DNA of 64,000 nt from Planctomycetota bacterium (GCA_021781415.1 JAJXWW010000025.1:57646-121645); one strand, 5' to 3'; counted from the first letter of the stretch, positions 17,297 to 26,758 are shown. Numbers and translations are program-made. Notes: generated by a model from the letters alone, not told the origin.

Positions 17297-17785
17297 ATGG
17301 AAACATCGCATCCGGCTCCAGAGGCCGACGGCCCACCCGTTCTCGGCGCGCTCCGACGCCCCGTCGCGTCGTTGCCGGTGCCGGTGGACTTCGTGTCGTT
17401 GCGGCTCGTGCTTCAGCCGTCCGGCGCGACCGTCGAGGTGACGCAGCCGGACGTACTCATCGGTCGGCACAGCCTCGCCGACGTGCGCTTGCCACTGCCG
17501 GACGTGAGCCGACGCCATTGCCGATTGATGTTTTCTCAAGGCTATTGGCAAATTATCGATCTGAATAGTCTAAATGGTGTCTTTCTCAACGGCGAACCGA
17601 TTCATCAGGCCACCGTTCGCAGCGGCGACCTCATCCGCATCGGCGGATTCACCTTCGTGGCGGAACTGAGCGAAGCCTTCGTCGATGCGATTGAAACCGC
17701 CGCGCCCGCCGGATTGATCCGCGTCTTGTTCGACGGCAATCGCTTGCCTCCGGTCGGATTGCCCCCGCAACGCCGCGCTTCTTGA
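17297..17785 (+). CDS. FHA-domain protein
   Basis: A 162-aa protein carrying a forkhead-associated domain, which binds phosphothreonine peptides. I used the ATG at 17297 (GGGAAGGAA upstream); the longer track frame starts inside the previous gene. The FHA core is clear: VLIGRHSLADVRLPLPDVSRRHCRL (Arg and Ser of the phosphopeptide site) and IDLNSLNGVFLNGEPI (Asn loop). The tail carries no other domain. It is cytosolic. It follows the deacetylase-like gene and precedes an unknown gene by about 30 bp, probably in one transcript. Possible partners include the kinase at 1.2-4.6 kb, which is inference. Confidence 0.88.
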   Translation: METSHPAPEADGPPVLGALRRPVASLPVPVDFVSLRLVLQPSGATVEVTQPDVLIGRHSLADVRLPLPDVSRRHCRLMFSQGYWQIIDLNSLNGVFLNGEPIHQATVRSGDLIRIGGFTFVAELSEAFVDAIETAAPAGLIRVLFDGNRLPPVGLPPQRRAS

Positions 17786-17816
17786 GTCGCGCCCTCCGTT
17801 CGGCTAGAATAGTGGC

Positions 17817-18683
17817 ATGAACAAGGGCACGATTCTCGAACGGGAAGAATACATCGAACAGGCTTATCTGTTCCGCGTCCTGCGCGAGCGCATGGCCGGA
17901 GAAAGCATGTCTCTGCAAGACGTGTTGGACCACGTCGGCCAAGAGATTCTGGCCACGACGCGGCTCCCCTTCGCCGTGCAATTCTTGTGTGCCGAGGTGA
18001 AACACACGGGCCTGCTGTCCACGGGCTTCACGCGCTTACCGCATTATTTCGCTCCCTTTCAAGCCTACGTCGTTCGCTGCACCGAAGAGGAGAAACTCCG
18101 CTTCGCCGCCGAGTCCGCCCTGCTGGTCTTGCAGCGCGAGGCGGAGTATCGCAGCGGCACACCTTCCCCTTCGGGTTTGTTCGTCTATCAATTCGAGGTG
18201 ATTTGCCGCAATCGCCTCGGCTACGATGGCGGACTGGCGAGCATGGCCGACGACCCGTTCTATCCGCCGGACTGGCGCGCGTTTCTGGAAACGATGCGTC
18301 AACAAGTCGGATTGGTGGACTTTGCGGAGATGGTATATCTGCGCTCGAAGCAATACGTTGACGAAAGGCGGCGGCAAGAACCGGAGTACGAACCGCCTTT
18401 GCCCCCCGTCTTCGATTGGAAAGAGGGGAAGATTGCCGGGGCGCATCGAGGAAAAGATCCGTTGTTTCTCTTCGCCGCCTTGCAGCGACAACTCAACTAT
18501 CCGGAAGTGCCGCGCCCCAGACCGCGCGACGACCTGTCCTCGAAGTTCGAGGTTCTTCAGGTTCGTCTGCGCGAACTGGAAGCGCGGCTGAAACTGGTGG
18601 AGGGCGAGCAGCGCGGCCATGTCGATCTCAGTCAACTCGGCAAGCCCGAACTCTTGTCCGACCTGCCCGGAGACGAGACTTAA
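17817..18683 (+). CDS. Conserved-looking protein of unknown function
   Basis: A 288-aa cytosolic protein with no signal peptide or membrane helix. The N-terminus is helical (EREEYIEQAYLFRVLRERMAGESMSLQDVLDHVGQEILATTRLPFAVQFL), the middle is mixed with Tyr/Pro-rich segments (FDWKEGKIAGAHRGKDPLFLF), and the C-terminus is a short coiled coil (SKFEVLQVRLRELEARLKLVEGEQ). No catalytic motif is recognised. It starts about 30 bp after the FHA gene, so it may be expressed with it. Confidence 0.75.
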   Translation: MNKGTILEREEYIEQAYLFRVLRERMAGESMSLQDVLDHVGQEILATTRLPFAVQFLCAEVKHTGLLSTGFTRLPHYFAPFQAYVVRCTEEEKLRFAAESALLVLQREAEYRSGTPSPSGLFVYQFEVICRNRLGYDGGLASMADDPFYPPDWRAFLETMRQQVGLVDFAEMVYLRSKQYVDERRRQEPEYEPPLPPVFDWKEGKIAGAHRGKDPLFLFAALQRQLNYPEVPRPRPRDDLSSKFEVLQVRLRELEARLKLVEGEQRGHVDLSQLGKPELLSDLPGDET

Positions 18684-18707
18684 CCTCGCTTCGAGCGAGT
18701 AGGCACT

Positions 18708-18932
18708 CTAGGCGGAAGGGCGACGACAGCGAAAGGCGCGAAGGACTTCGTACAGATCGGAGGTGATGACCACCTCGTCTTCGAGGAAATCCTGTAGCCA
18801 GCGATAGTTGTGCCGATGAGCCAAGGCGACGAGGGGCAACAGATCGCCCAAACCGACGCGAACGGTAGGTTCCTGAACCGGAACGTCGCAATCGTCCTTG
18901 GACACCGGGTAAACGCGAAGATGCGCGGCCAT
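18708..18932 (-). CDS. Small protein of unknown function
   Basis: A 74-aa protein, started at the ATG at 18932 because GGAGGATC precedes it at ideal spacing. The sequence (LGDLLPLVALAHRHNYRWLQDFLEDEVVITSDLYEVLRAF) looks like a compact alpha/beta domain. There is no signal peptide. It ends 24 bp from the convergent upstream neighbour's stop and is divergent from gpsA. Function unknown. Confidence 0.65.
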   Translation of the reverse strand: MAAHLRVYPVSKDDCDVPVQEPTVRVGLGDLLPLVALAHRHNYRWLQDFLEDEVVITSDLYEVLRAFRCRRPSA

Positions 18933-19250
18933 CGTTGATCCTCCAGGCCACAAACGTCCTTCGGGCCGCGGTTGCTTTGCCGTACCGCCTCATGGCCCGC
19001 CCAGCCGTCGGAGCTTCGTGCCGCGTGCGGATTGGCTGGGACAAATAGTTTCCGCAACTCGGCAAGGATTCGTTCACCCCTTCATCGTCCGCGCGCGGTT
19101 AAGGACTTGCGGATTTCTGTCACAAAAAGCGCGCCGAGACATCGTTTCTTTCGCTGTCGTCGGAAATATCATGTACGCTGGGTTCCTTCGGCGATCCGAA
19201 GGCGCGAGCATGGGGCGCGACGCAATCGATGCCCCGTCGGGAATTTCAAC
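18933..19250. other. Divergent intergenic region upstream of gpsA
   Basis: No gene is supported. The stretch separates divergent genes and ends in the gpsA leader, which contains a perfect stem-loop CCTTCGG-CGAT-CCGAAGG at 19185-19202, about 50 bases before the gpsA start. I could not assign promoters. Confidence 0.4.
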
Positions 19251-20258
19251 ATGCCAACCTCGATGGTCGTTCTTGGCGATGGTGCCTGGGGCACGGTTAT
19301 CGCTCTCCTTTTGGCAAGGAATCCCGAACATCGGATCGTCTTGTGGAGCGCGCGCGAAGAGAACGGTCGGCTCCTGCGCGAACGGCGGGAGAATGTCCGT
19401 CTGCTGCCCGGTGTCGCCATTCCTTCGACCGTTCACTTGACGACCGACATTCGCCAAGCCGTCGAAGGCGCGGCTCTATGGGTGACTGCGATCCCGACCG
19501 TGTATCTTCGGCCGACCCTGGCGCGCATTGCCGAGGCAACTTCCACTCGCGCGCCGGTGCTGAGTCTCGTGAAAGGGCTCGAGATTGCCACGTTTTCGCG
19601 TCCAACCGAGATCGTGACGCAGGTACTTGGCGTCCGAGAGACGGCTGTTCTCAGCGGACCCAGCCACGCCGAGGAAATCGCGCGCGGTCTGCCTGCTTCC
19701 GTCGTTGCCGCCAGTTCCGATCCCGCGTTGGCCGAGTGGATTCAGCGCTCGTTCGCGTCCGACCGCTTTCGCGTCTACACGAACCCCGATCCATTGGGCG
19801 TCGAGTTGGCGGGAGCGCTGAAGAACATTCTCGGCATCGCTTCCGGCATCAACGATGGCCTGGGTTTGGGCGATAATGCCAAAGCGGCGTTGCTGACGCG
19901 CGGCTTGGTCGAGATGACGCGCTTCGGCGTGGCTCTCGGCGCGCGCGAGCGGACGTTCGCGGGTTTGGCGGGATTGGGCGATCTCATTACGACGTGCATC
20001 AGCCCGCACGGACGCAATCATCGCGTCGGCCAGCGTCTCGCGCGCGGCGAGTGCTGGAGCGAGATCGAGGCCAGCACCAACATGGTGGCCGAAGGCGCAT
20101 ACACGGCGCGCAGCGTCCACGAGCGTGCCGCGCAAATGGGCATCGTTATGCCGATTGCCACCGAAGTCTATCGCGTGCTTTACGAAAAGAAGTCGCCGCG
20201 AGACGCCGTCAACGACCTCATGTTGCGCGAGCCAAAAGGTGAAGGGGAATCTCCATGA
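19251..20258 (+). CDS. gpsA: NAD(P)-dependent glycerol-3-phosphate dehydrogenase
   Basis: A 335-aa enzyme that reduces dihydroxyacetone phosphate to sn-glycerol-3-phosphate for phospholipid synthesis. The start at 19251 gives MPTSMVVLGDGAWGTVIALLLA with the dinucleotide-binding loop GDGAWGT; the track frame is longer only because it is open upstream. Other signatures are LSLVKGLE, VLSGPSHAEEIARGLPASVV, the catalytic LKNILGIASGINDGLGLGDNAKAAL, and AGLGDLITTC with GRNHRVGQ. Length and domain order fit the family. Its last codons overlap the DUF1802 gene by 4 bp (ATGA), so the two are translationally coupled. Confidence 0.95.
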   Translation: MPTSMVVLGDGAWGTVIALLLARNPEHRIVLWSAREENGRLLRERRENVRLLPGVAIPSTVHLTTDIRQAVEGAALWVTAIPTVYLRPTLARIAEATSTRAPVLSLVKGLEIATFSRPTEIVTQVLGVRETAVLSGPSHAEEIARGLPASVVAASSDPALAEWIQRSFASDRFRVYTNPDPLGVELAGALKNILGIASGINDGLGLGDNAKAALLTRGLVEMTRFGVALGARERTFAGLAGLGDLITTCISPHGRNHRVGQRLARGECWSEIEASTNMVAEGAYTARSVHERAAQMGIVMPIATEVYRVLYEKKSPRDAVNDLMLREPKGEGESP

Positions 20259-20833
20259 ATCCACTCCAATACGCCTTGAAAGAATGGGCCGTCGTTTGCC
20301 GCGCCCTCGCCGAGGGTCGGCAGTCGCTGCTTCTTCGCAAGGGCGGGATCGCCGAGAAAACCGGGCAATTTCAGATCGAACACGAACGATTCTGGTTGTT
20401 CCCAACCTATGTGCATCAACAAAGGGAGGGCATCGTCGCGGAGGAGGCGGCACGACTGGAACAGATCGAAGCGGAACGGCCTCCAGAGGGCGTGGCGCGG
20501 TTGACCCACTTCGCGGAAATAAAGGCGGCCTATCGGGTGGAGGAACTGTACGCAGTGGAGAAGTTGGCCGGTCTGCACGTGTGGTCGGCGAAAGCGGTAG
20601 AGTCGAGATTCTCGTATCGCGGGTCGGGTTTGTATGTATTGGCCGTGCGCGTTTATCGGTCGGCGGAGACATTCGACTTGCCGGACAAACAGGAGTACGC
20701 CGGATGTAGGAGTTGGGTGGAACTCGATCGAGCGCTGCCGACGGAGGAGGCGAAGCCGGTGATGACGGACGAGGCATTCGCTAACTTGATGCGGACTTTC
20801 GATCTGTTGCTGGCACCGACGGCGTTCGCATGA
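20255..20833 (+). CDS. DUF1802-family protein
   Basis: A 192-aa protein starting MNPLQYALKEWAVVCRALAEGRQSLLLRKGGI, with HERFWLFPTYVHQQ, matching the DUF1802 family of unknown function found in cyanobacteria, planctomycetes and others. The central segment (LYAVEKLAGLHVWSAKAVESRF) and the final SWVELDRALP...EAFANLMRTFDLLL fit its usual length. It is cytosolic. The start overlaps gpsA by 4 bp. No enzymatic motif is visible. Confidence 0.85.
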   Translation: MNPLQYALKEWAVVCRALAEGRQSLLLRKGGIAEKTGQFQIEHERFWLFPTYVHQQREGIVAEEAARLEQIEAERPPEGVARLTHFAEIKAAYRVEELYAVEKLAGLHVWSAKAVESRFSYRGSGLYVLAVRVYRSAETFDLPDKQEYAGCRSWVELDRALPTEEAKPVMTDEAFANLMRTFDLLLAPTAFA

Positions 20834-20888
20834 AAGGTGCTGCCGCCGCGACGCGGTCCATCGCGGCGGCACACACGACCGAAACCGA

Positions 20889-23543
20889 TTATTTGGAGGC
20901 CACGATTTTCGCCGCGATCGGCCATTCGCGCCATTCGGTGAACAGGCGAACTCCCTCCGCCGTTTCCTGAGCGAACAGACGGACGCGCGTCACATCGTCG
21001 TGATAGCTGTAGGCTTTCAACACGGGGCCAGCCGCATCGTCTTGCCGGCGAAGGAAACCGAGGCGATCGAGATCGGCTCCCCACGCCTGTTGCAGAGCAG
21101 TGGGAACGTCGGCGGTCTTCAACGCCTTCGGCTCACGGTGTCGAGCAATCACTTTCGACACCTTGCCATTTTCATACCACACGAGTAGCACATCGTAGCG
21201 GCTCTTGCTCGGCGGGACCAGCACTTCCGCGCCGTTGGAGGCGAACAACGGCGAACCAATCTGCCAGCTTTTGCGGACATCGCTCTGCTTTTCGCCGAGT
21301 TGACACCGCTCAATGCCGCGCCCGCAGAACGTCAGGGGCGGCAGTACCAAGCCGTCCGTATTCTCGACGGGGCAATCGCGCAAGACCACCTCGCTGCCGC
21401 CCGAATCGCGCTGATAGGTCAAACAGGTGCGGTCGTCCACCCAGCGATAGAAGACGGGTGCCTTCCGCGTCGGCAAGTCGGTCCACAAGCCGGCCCACGG
21501 CGCGGCGAGGGCTTGCGGCGCTCCGTTCGGCTTCGCCTTGAGGGTGTCCAAGAGCGACGGCGATTTCGGTCCCGGAGCGTGCGGTCCTTCCTGATAGCGC
21601 GTGCGGATCTCGTTCACGCGATCCGATGCGTCGAAGCGAACGAACAACTGGCGCGGCCAATGGGTCGCCGTGGCCGGCGGCTCGTTTAGAAAGAGAATGT
21701 TCCATCCATCGGACAGTTTCTGAACGCGGATGGAGCGCGAGTCGGGAAGCGCGGCTCGCACGCGATCGCGCGTCGCGCCCAACGACAAGTTGTCGATGCC
21801 TTGAGAAGACAGAGGCAGGCTTCGCGCCAGACGTTCGCGCATTTTTCCGGCGGCGATACGCTCCTGTCGTTCGCGTCGATCCAACGCCTGAGTCGCTTCG
21901 AGCCGCGAAGAAAGAGCGGACGGACCTCTTTTGTCTTCGACGGTCATTTGAGGCGCTTTGTCCTCGAACGGCAGCGTCAATTGGAGGCGCGTTGTCTCGT
22001 CTTGCCAGCTGAGGACGAACCGCCCGCCGTCGGCACTTTCTTCGCTTTCCAAGCGAGCGGAGCCATAGGCGGCCCAAAGCGGCAGAGCCAGCTGGGTGAG
22101 GGCGTCCCCATTGCGATCGACCGGCCAATCGAGTGTCAGTTTGGCGAGCAGATCCGCGTTCGGCTCACAGGCGAGTACGGCGGAAGCGAGGGGACATTGC
22201 GATGCCGGTTGAGCGATGCGAACCAATCGGTCGGCTTCCTTCACTTCCAAAGCCGCGCCGGATCGATCCGGCGCGAGGCCCAGCCGATTCTGCTCGAACG
22301 AGCGATCCAGATGCACGATGCCAAAGTCGCGTGCCGGCGCGGTTCGTCTCGCCGATTCCAAGTTGTTGCCGATGCGAACCGCCGCGCCGCCGACGCTGCC
22401 TCGCGTCAGCACGGCGACTTCGTAGGTGAGTCCGCCGCCGGTCCAACTCTGCCGACTCAGACCGGGAAGCGCCGCCGCCTCGTCGCTCTTGTAGTTGTGT
22501 TCGACAAGCGGCAGAGCCAGCTGGCGCGCCTCGGGGAACCACGCATTCAATTTCGGTCGATAGAGGATGAGCCATTGGGCAAGGCATTGTTTCTCGTCGA
22601 GGAAGGCGACGACGGCTTCGGCTCCCTCGCTGGGCAGGGGCAAGGCGAGCAGATCGAGCGTGCGCCCCACCGAGGCCTGGGATTTCGCCACCACGGCTCG
22701 GCTTGCCGACTCGCCGTTCATCAACGAAGCGATTTCGCTCTTCTTCGCGCCCATGCCGAGTGCGGGAACAACGTCGGGAACCGTTCCCCACGAAGCGAGC
22801 GCCGCATCGAGATCTTCTGCAAGGGCCGTCTTATTGCGGCGCGGATCGCGCCAGGCAACGGCAGCTTGCGCTAACGATTCGCGGCCGCGTGCAAGCAAAC
22901 TCGCCCCCAGCGCGCCCGTCGCCGATTTCGTATCGAGAAGAGTACGCAGCTGTCGATGCAATAAGACCAAGTCGGTCGCGCCATCGGCCTCGCCGCTCGC
23001 CAGTCTCAGTTCGGCATTTTGCTGTACCAATGCGGCTAATCGCGTCCATTCGAAGGGATAGTCGCGTTCGCCCCGATACGAGTCGATCGCGGCCAGCAGG
23101 GCTTTGTCGCTCGGATCGGCGAGTTTGAGGGCGGCCTCGCGGTCGCCGAAGCGCGCAAGATGCAGCGCGACGGCGGCGTCTTTCTGCCCCGCTTTGAGAT
23201 ACGGCGGGAGGCTGAAACCAGCTTCGGATGAGAAGGCGGCTTCGGCAAATACGATCGATGCGACGGGCGGATGCAGTCCCGGCAACAACCGCACCGATTC
23301 GACATTACTCCTCGCAAATTGTAGTTGTTTCTCGACCGTCGCGGACCATTCCTGAGCGAGCTTGGCCTGCTCGGCACGCGGCAATTTGAGCCAATCGGCC
23401 AAGTCGAGATCGGTCTTGTCGCTCAGATGTGTCGAGGTGTCTTCGGGCACCGTTTCTTCCACCGCAGTCTCGACCCGAGAACGACAGCCGGACAAAACCA
23501 GCAACGGCACGAGGAAAAAGACTCCAAGCCAGCGTATCCCCAT
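20889..23543 (-). CDS. Large lipoprotein of unknown function
   Basis: An 884-aa protein. The ATG at 23543 (GAGGCTAAC upstream) opens a lipoprotein signal peptide with a lipobox (MGIRWLGVFFLVPLLVLSGCRSR), so it is predicted to be lipid-anchored outside the cytoplasmic membrane. The body is rich in Ala/Leu/Glu with helical stretches (LARFGDREAALKLADPSDKALLAAIDSY) and later beta-like segments, some repeated in style (LVWYENGKVSKVIARHR). No enzyme motif is recognised. The C-terminus faces the convergent DUF1802 gene. The longer track frame upstream of the lipobox is an artefact of an open frame. Confidence 0.75.
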   Translation of the reverse strand: MGIRWLGVFFLVPLLVLSGCRSRVETAVEETVPEDTSTHLSDKTDLDLADWLKLPRAEQAKLAQEWSATVEKQLQFARSNVESVRLLPGLHPPVASIVFAEAAFSSEAGFSLPPYLKAGQKDAAVALHLARFGDREAALKLADPSDKALLAAIDSYRGERDYPFEWTRLAALVQQNAELRLASGEADGATDLVLLHRQLRTLLDTKSATGALGASLLARGRESLAQAAVAWRDPRRNKTALAEDLDAALASWGTVPDVVPALGMGAKKSEIASLMNGESASRAVVAKSQASVGRTLDLLALPLPSEGAEAVVAFLDEKQCLAQWLILYRPKLNAWFPEARQLALPLVEHNYKSDEAAALPGLSRQSWTGGGLTYEVAVLTRGSVGGAAVRIGNNLESARRTAPARDFGIVHLDRSFEQNRLGLAPDRSGAALEVKEADRLVRIAQPASQCPLASAVLACEPNADLLAKLTLDWPVDRNGDALTQLALPLWAAYGSARLESEESADGGRFVLSWQDETTRLQLTLPFEDKAPQMTVEDKRGPSALSSRLEATQALDRRERQERIAAGKMRERLARSLPLSSQGIDNLSLGATRDRVRAALPDSRSIRVQKLSDGWNILFLNEPPATATHWPRQLFVRFDASDRVNEIRTRYQEGPHAPGPKSPSLLDTLKAKPNGAPQALAAPWAGLWTDLPTRKAPVFYRWVDDRTCLTYQRDSGGSEVVLRDCPVENTDGLVLPPLTFCGRGIERCQLGEKQSDVRKSWQIGSPLFASNGAEVLVPPSKSRYDVLLVWYENGKVSKVIARHREPKALKTADVPTALQQAWGADLDRLGFLRRQDDAAGPVLKAYSYHDDVTRVRLFAQETAEGVRLFTEWREWPIAAKIVASK

Positions 23544-23750
23544 AGTTAGCCTCGCATAAAAGATCATCCGGCGATGCCGGCGCACAAAATCCACCCCTGT
23601 TGGAGTGTAGGTCACAAATCGCATCCAGGTCGTCGTTTGGCTGTCGAGCCTTCTCGCGGGAGGAAAGAAGCGCATACAATAAGCATGAAAACAACTCAGT
23701 CGGTCCTTCGATCGCGGGATACCGTTCCTCGTTTTTGAGGGAGATTCGTC

Positions 23751-24941
23751 ATGAATGTTCTCACGGTGTCGCGTCAATACGGAGCGGGAGGCGGAGAGAC
23801 AGCGCGGCGCTTGGCGGAAGCGCTGGGCTGGGAACTGCTCGACCGCGAACTACTGCATCGCGCTGCCGCTCTCGAAGAGGTTCCCGATTCCGAACTGGAA
23901 CGTCTCGACGAGAAGGCCCTGTCGATGACGGATCGCTTGCGCCTCCATCCTCCCCACCAACGCTATATGCACGGCTTGACCGAGGCGGCTCGACAAGCGG
24001 CGGCGCGCGGCAATGTCGTTTTGGTGGGAAGGGGAACGCGACAATTGCTCGGCGACATGCCGAATGTCTGCCATCTGCGCCTCGTCGCTCCGCTCGATTG
24101 GCGCGTGCAGCGCATGGCTTTACTCGAAGGCCGGTCGATGGAGCAGGCGCGGAAACGCTGTTTGGAAGTGGATCGCGGGCGCGATCGCTTCACGCGCTAT
24201 TTTTTCGGAGCCGAGGCGCTCCAATCGGAACAGTACGATCTGACGGCGAACACGGATCGCGTGCCGCTCGATGACGTGGTCGCCCTGGTATCACAATGGG
24301 TGCGTCCGGAAGAGGAGAGGGAGAAACCGAACGAGACCCGTTCTCGCGTTCTAACGCTGTCGCGACAATTCGGAGCGGGCGACATCGGCTTCGCCCTGAC
24401 GCTCGGACTCCGGTTGAGCTTGCGCGTCATCGACCGCGAATTGCTGGAGTACGAAGCAACGCGACTGGGCGTCGGCGAAGCGGAATTGGAGCGGGTGGAC
24501 GAACGGCCGCCGAGTATGTGGCAACGGCTTCGCCCCGACAGCTTGCACCATCGCTATGTTGAGACGATGGGGCACTTGATGCACGAAATGGCGGAGCGGG
24601 GCAAGGTGTTATTGGTCGGACGAGGCGGCAACTGCTTTCTGCGCCAGCGAGCGGAAGCCTTTCACGTTCGCTTGGTATCCGAAATGGAGGTGCGCGTCCG
24701 GCGCGTCATGGAGCATCGTTGGCTGCGCGAGGAGCCGGCGCGGCGACTGATCGCCGAGAACGATGCGCGACGGCAGCGATTCCTCGCCAGCTGTTTTGGC
24801 GTCGATTGGTCCGACCCGTTGGAGTATCACCTGACGGTTAACAGCGGTCGATTGGCAGCCGAAGCCGTCGATCTCGTTGCCGCCGCGGCGACGAGACATT
24901 GGCGGCGAACCGAGGTGGCTCCCGTCGTCCCAGAGGTATAA
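23751..24941 (+). CDS. Tandem cytidylate-kinase-like protein
   Basis: A 396-aa cytosolic protein with two copies of the cytidylate-kinase-like fold. Copy 1 starts MNVLTVSRQYGAGGGETARRLAEALGWELLDRELL; copy 2 starts near residue 200 as RVLTLSRQFGAGDIGFALTLGLRLSLRVIDRELL. Each also has the GRG motif (VLVGRGTRQLL; LLVGRGGNCFL), an acidic helix (ELERLDEK; ELERVDER) and a final FT/FL...F segment. The first copy keeps a P-loop-like GAGGGET, the second is altered (GAGDIGF), so perhaps only one half is active. Whether it phosphorylates CMP or has drifted to another role is unknown. GAGGGAGA precedes the ATG. Confidence 0.85.
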   Translation: MNVLTVSRQYGAGGGETARRLAEALGWELLDRELLHRAAALEEVPDSELERLDEKALSMTDRLRLHPPHQRYMHGLTEAARQAAARGNVVLVGRGTRQLLGDMPNVCHLRLVAPLDWRVQRMALLEGRSMEQARKRCLEVDRGRDRFTRYFFGAEALQSEQYDLTANTDRVPLDDVVALVSQWVRPEEEREKPNETRSRVLTLSRQFGAGDIGFALTLGLRLSLRVIDRELLEYEATRLGVGEAELERVDERPPSMWQRLRPDSLHHRYVETMGHLMHEMAERGKVLLVGRGGNCFLRQRAEAFHVRLVSEMEVRVRRVMEHRWLREEPARRLIAENDARRQRFLASCFGVDWSDPLEYHLTVNSGRLAAEAVDLVAAAATRHWRRTEVAPVVPEV

Positions 24942-24966
24942 ACGCGACGACCTCTGGGACGACGGG
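24921..24966. terminator. Bidirectional hairpin between convergent genes
   Basis: CCCGTCGTCCCAGAGGT and ACCTCTGGGACGACGGG are perfect 17-bp inverted arms separated by 12 bases. The left arm supplies the last codons of the cytidylate-kinase-like gene (PVVPEV, stop). The convergent cytochrome gene ends 14 bases to the right, so it could terminate both transcripts. Confidence 0.65.
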
Positions 24967-24979
24967 AAAGTCGCAGCCG

Positions 24980-26701
24980 TTACTCCTTGGGCGCATTGTG
25001 GATAATCTTCCCCTTGATCCACTTCTCGACGAATGGATCTTTTTTGTTGTTCGCACCATGAATCCAGGTGACATCGTTGTCGATGTCGTGACACGAGATG
25101 CAGAAATTCTCGATGGCCCGGTTCTTGGCGAGGTTGTCGCCCTTCTTGCGCGCTTCGAGCCAGGGACGATTCATGCGGTCGCGCCATTCTTGATTGTCCG
25201 GATTCTTGGCGTGAAGGCTGCCCGGCCCGTGGCAGCTCTCGCAGCCGACATTGCGTAGCTTCGGCGTATCTTTCTCGTTGGTGAAGCCGGTTTTGTAGCC
25301 GAAACCGACGGTGTGGCAAACGATGCACTCGCCGTCGAATTGGCTGAGCGACGGATGTTTTTCATCGACGAGCGTTTGATAGGCGTGGCTGTGCTTGCTG
25401 GCTTCCCAGACGGCCAAGGCGGCCTCGTGGCATTTGCCACACGCCTGAGTGCCGATGTATTTGGGCGTGCCGTCGTCTGGATTGCGCAGGTCCGGCACGG
25501 GGTCCATCGCCTGGAGAATATGTTTGCTCTGCCCGTATTCCTTGAGGATGTCTTTCTGTTTCAGTTCGACCCGGTAATCCTCGATCAGCTTCATTATGGG
25601 ATGCTGGTCTTTTTGGTCTTTGGGCGTGTCGTAATCGACGCCCATCTCGACCAATTGATACTTGAACGAGAAGTTCTCGCCGTTGCGATAGACGCCGAGT
25701 ACGCCGATGTATTTCCCCTTGTGGCCGAGGCGGAAGACGTAGTTTCGATTGCCGTTGTCTTGTTTCACTTCATCGGGATGACCCGGCGGCTCATCCTCTT
25801 CGCTGAGGCACATCACGATCGGGAATTGTGGAAACGCCTTGGCGCAGGCGAGAGCTTCCTTTCGTCCGGTGGCGTATCCGTGATAGAGCAGGATCGGTAG
25901 TTCGACCTTCTCGGCCTGCATTTTCTTCAGCTGTTCGCGGATGCTGTCGGCGGAGGGAAGGAACGCGACGGACGGATCCTTGATGGTCTCGCTGACGCTT
26001 TGGCCGACGATGCTGGTGACGCCGATCTTGATGTTCGTCTTGGGGACGGTTTGCATCTCGGCGGTTTTGAAGAAGGGGTACTTGGAGTCGGCGTCCTTCA
26101 AGTTACCGACGAGGATGGGCGGCTGCGGGAAGTTGGCCGACCATTCGTCATCGATCCGCCCCAGCGACAAGGCTCCCTCGTATTCACCGATACCAACGGC
26201 CAGGTAGCCCATCTCTTTGAGGGCCATCATCGAATAGCGGTATTTGAGCCATCCCTGGACGTTGGGTAGTTTGGCGGGACCGCTCTTCTGAGGCAAATCG
26301 CCTAAATCGACGGCGACGACATTCCACCCGCGCGCCTTGAGCAGCTGCATGAAGTTGTAGCGCCGCTCCAAGCCGCCGACTTGTGGATACGAACAACCGC
26401 AAGGCATCATGTAGCCGTGTTCTTGCGCCGTCAGGACGACGACGAAATCCGGCTTGCCCCAGCCCTGAAACAACCGGGCGGGGAGGTCTTTGCCCGCCGT
26501 CGGCGTCTGGGCTTTGTCGTTCGGCGTCTCCGGTGCTTTCAGCCAATAGGCCAGACCCGTGCCGCCCAAGGCGCTAACGAGGGTGAGACCCAACGCCGCC
26601 AACTTGAACGTCAAACCGCGTTTGCCCAAGGAAATATCCTTCGAAGCGCTCGACTCTGGGGCAGTCGGCTGGTTCAACCCGTCGTCGTTCGGCCTATTCA
26701 T
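24980..26701 (-). CDS. Metallophosphatase-like / tetraheme cytochrome c protein
   Basis: A 573-aa protein with an N-terminal signal anchor (FKLAALGLTLVSALGGTGLAYWL, about 29-53), so exported. Residues about 80-370 resemble a 5'-nucleotidase/metallophosphatase-like domain: VVVLTAQEHGYMMPCGC, GGLERRYNFMQLL, VVAVDLGDL, VGIGEYEG, PILVGNLKDA, and ILLYHGYATGR. The last 165 residues carry four CxxCH haem motifs (ACGKCHE, CIVCHT, CESCHG, CISCHD), as in cytochrome c554-type domains. This fused form occurs in planctomycetes and related phyla. Redox partner and phosphatase activity are unknown; several of the metal ligands of a real metallophosphatase are not visible. It follows a DUF1573-like gene by about 55 bp. 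Confidence 0.85.
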   Translation of the reverse strand: MNRPNDDGLNQPTAPESSASKDISLGKRGLTFKLAALGLTLVSALGGTGLAYWLKAPETPNDKAQTPTAGKDLPARLFQGWGKPDFVVVLTAQEHGYMMPCGCSYPQVGGLERRYNFMQLLKARGWNVVAVDLGDLPQKSGPAKLPNVQGWLKYRYSMMALKEMGYLAVGIGEYEGALSLGRIDDEWSANFPQPPILVGNLKDADSKYPFFKTAEMQTVPKTNIKIGVTSIVGQSVSETIKDPSVAFLPSADSIREQLKKMQAEKVELPILLYHGYATGRKEALACAKAFPQFPIVMCLSEEDEPPGHPDEVKQDNGNRNYVFRLGHKGKYIGVLGVYRNGENFSFKYQLVEMGVDYDTPKDQKDQHPIMKLIEDYRVELKQKDILKEYGQSKHILQAMDPVPDLRNPDDGTPKYIGTQACGKCHEAALAVWEASKHSHAYQTLVDEKHPSLSQFDGECIVCHTVGFGYKTGFTNEKDTPKLRNVGCESCHGPGSLHAKNPDNQEWRDRMNRPWLEARKKGDNLAKNRAIENFCISCHDIDNDVTWIHGANNKKDPFVEKWIKGKIIHNAPKE

Positions 26702-26758
26702 AAGCGGCCTTCCTCCGTATCGAGATCGTTAACGCGAGGAGCGCGAGCGGCGCGGTCC

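Noticed and set aside
19476-20777. 433-aa minus-strand frame opposite gpsA and DUF1802
   Set aside because: Both plus-strand genes show strong family motifs, and the antisense protein has low-complexity Arg/Pro-rich composition.
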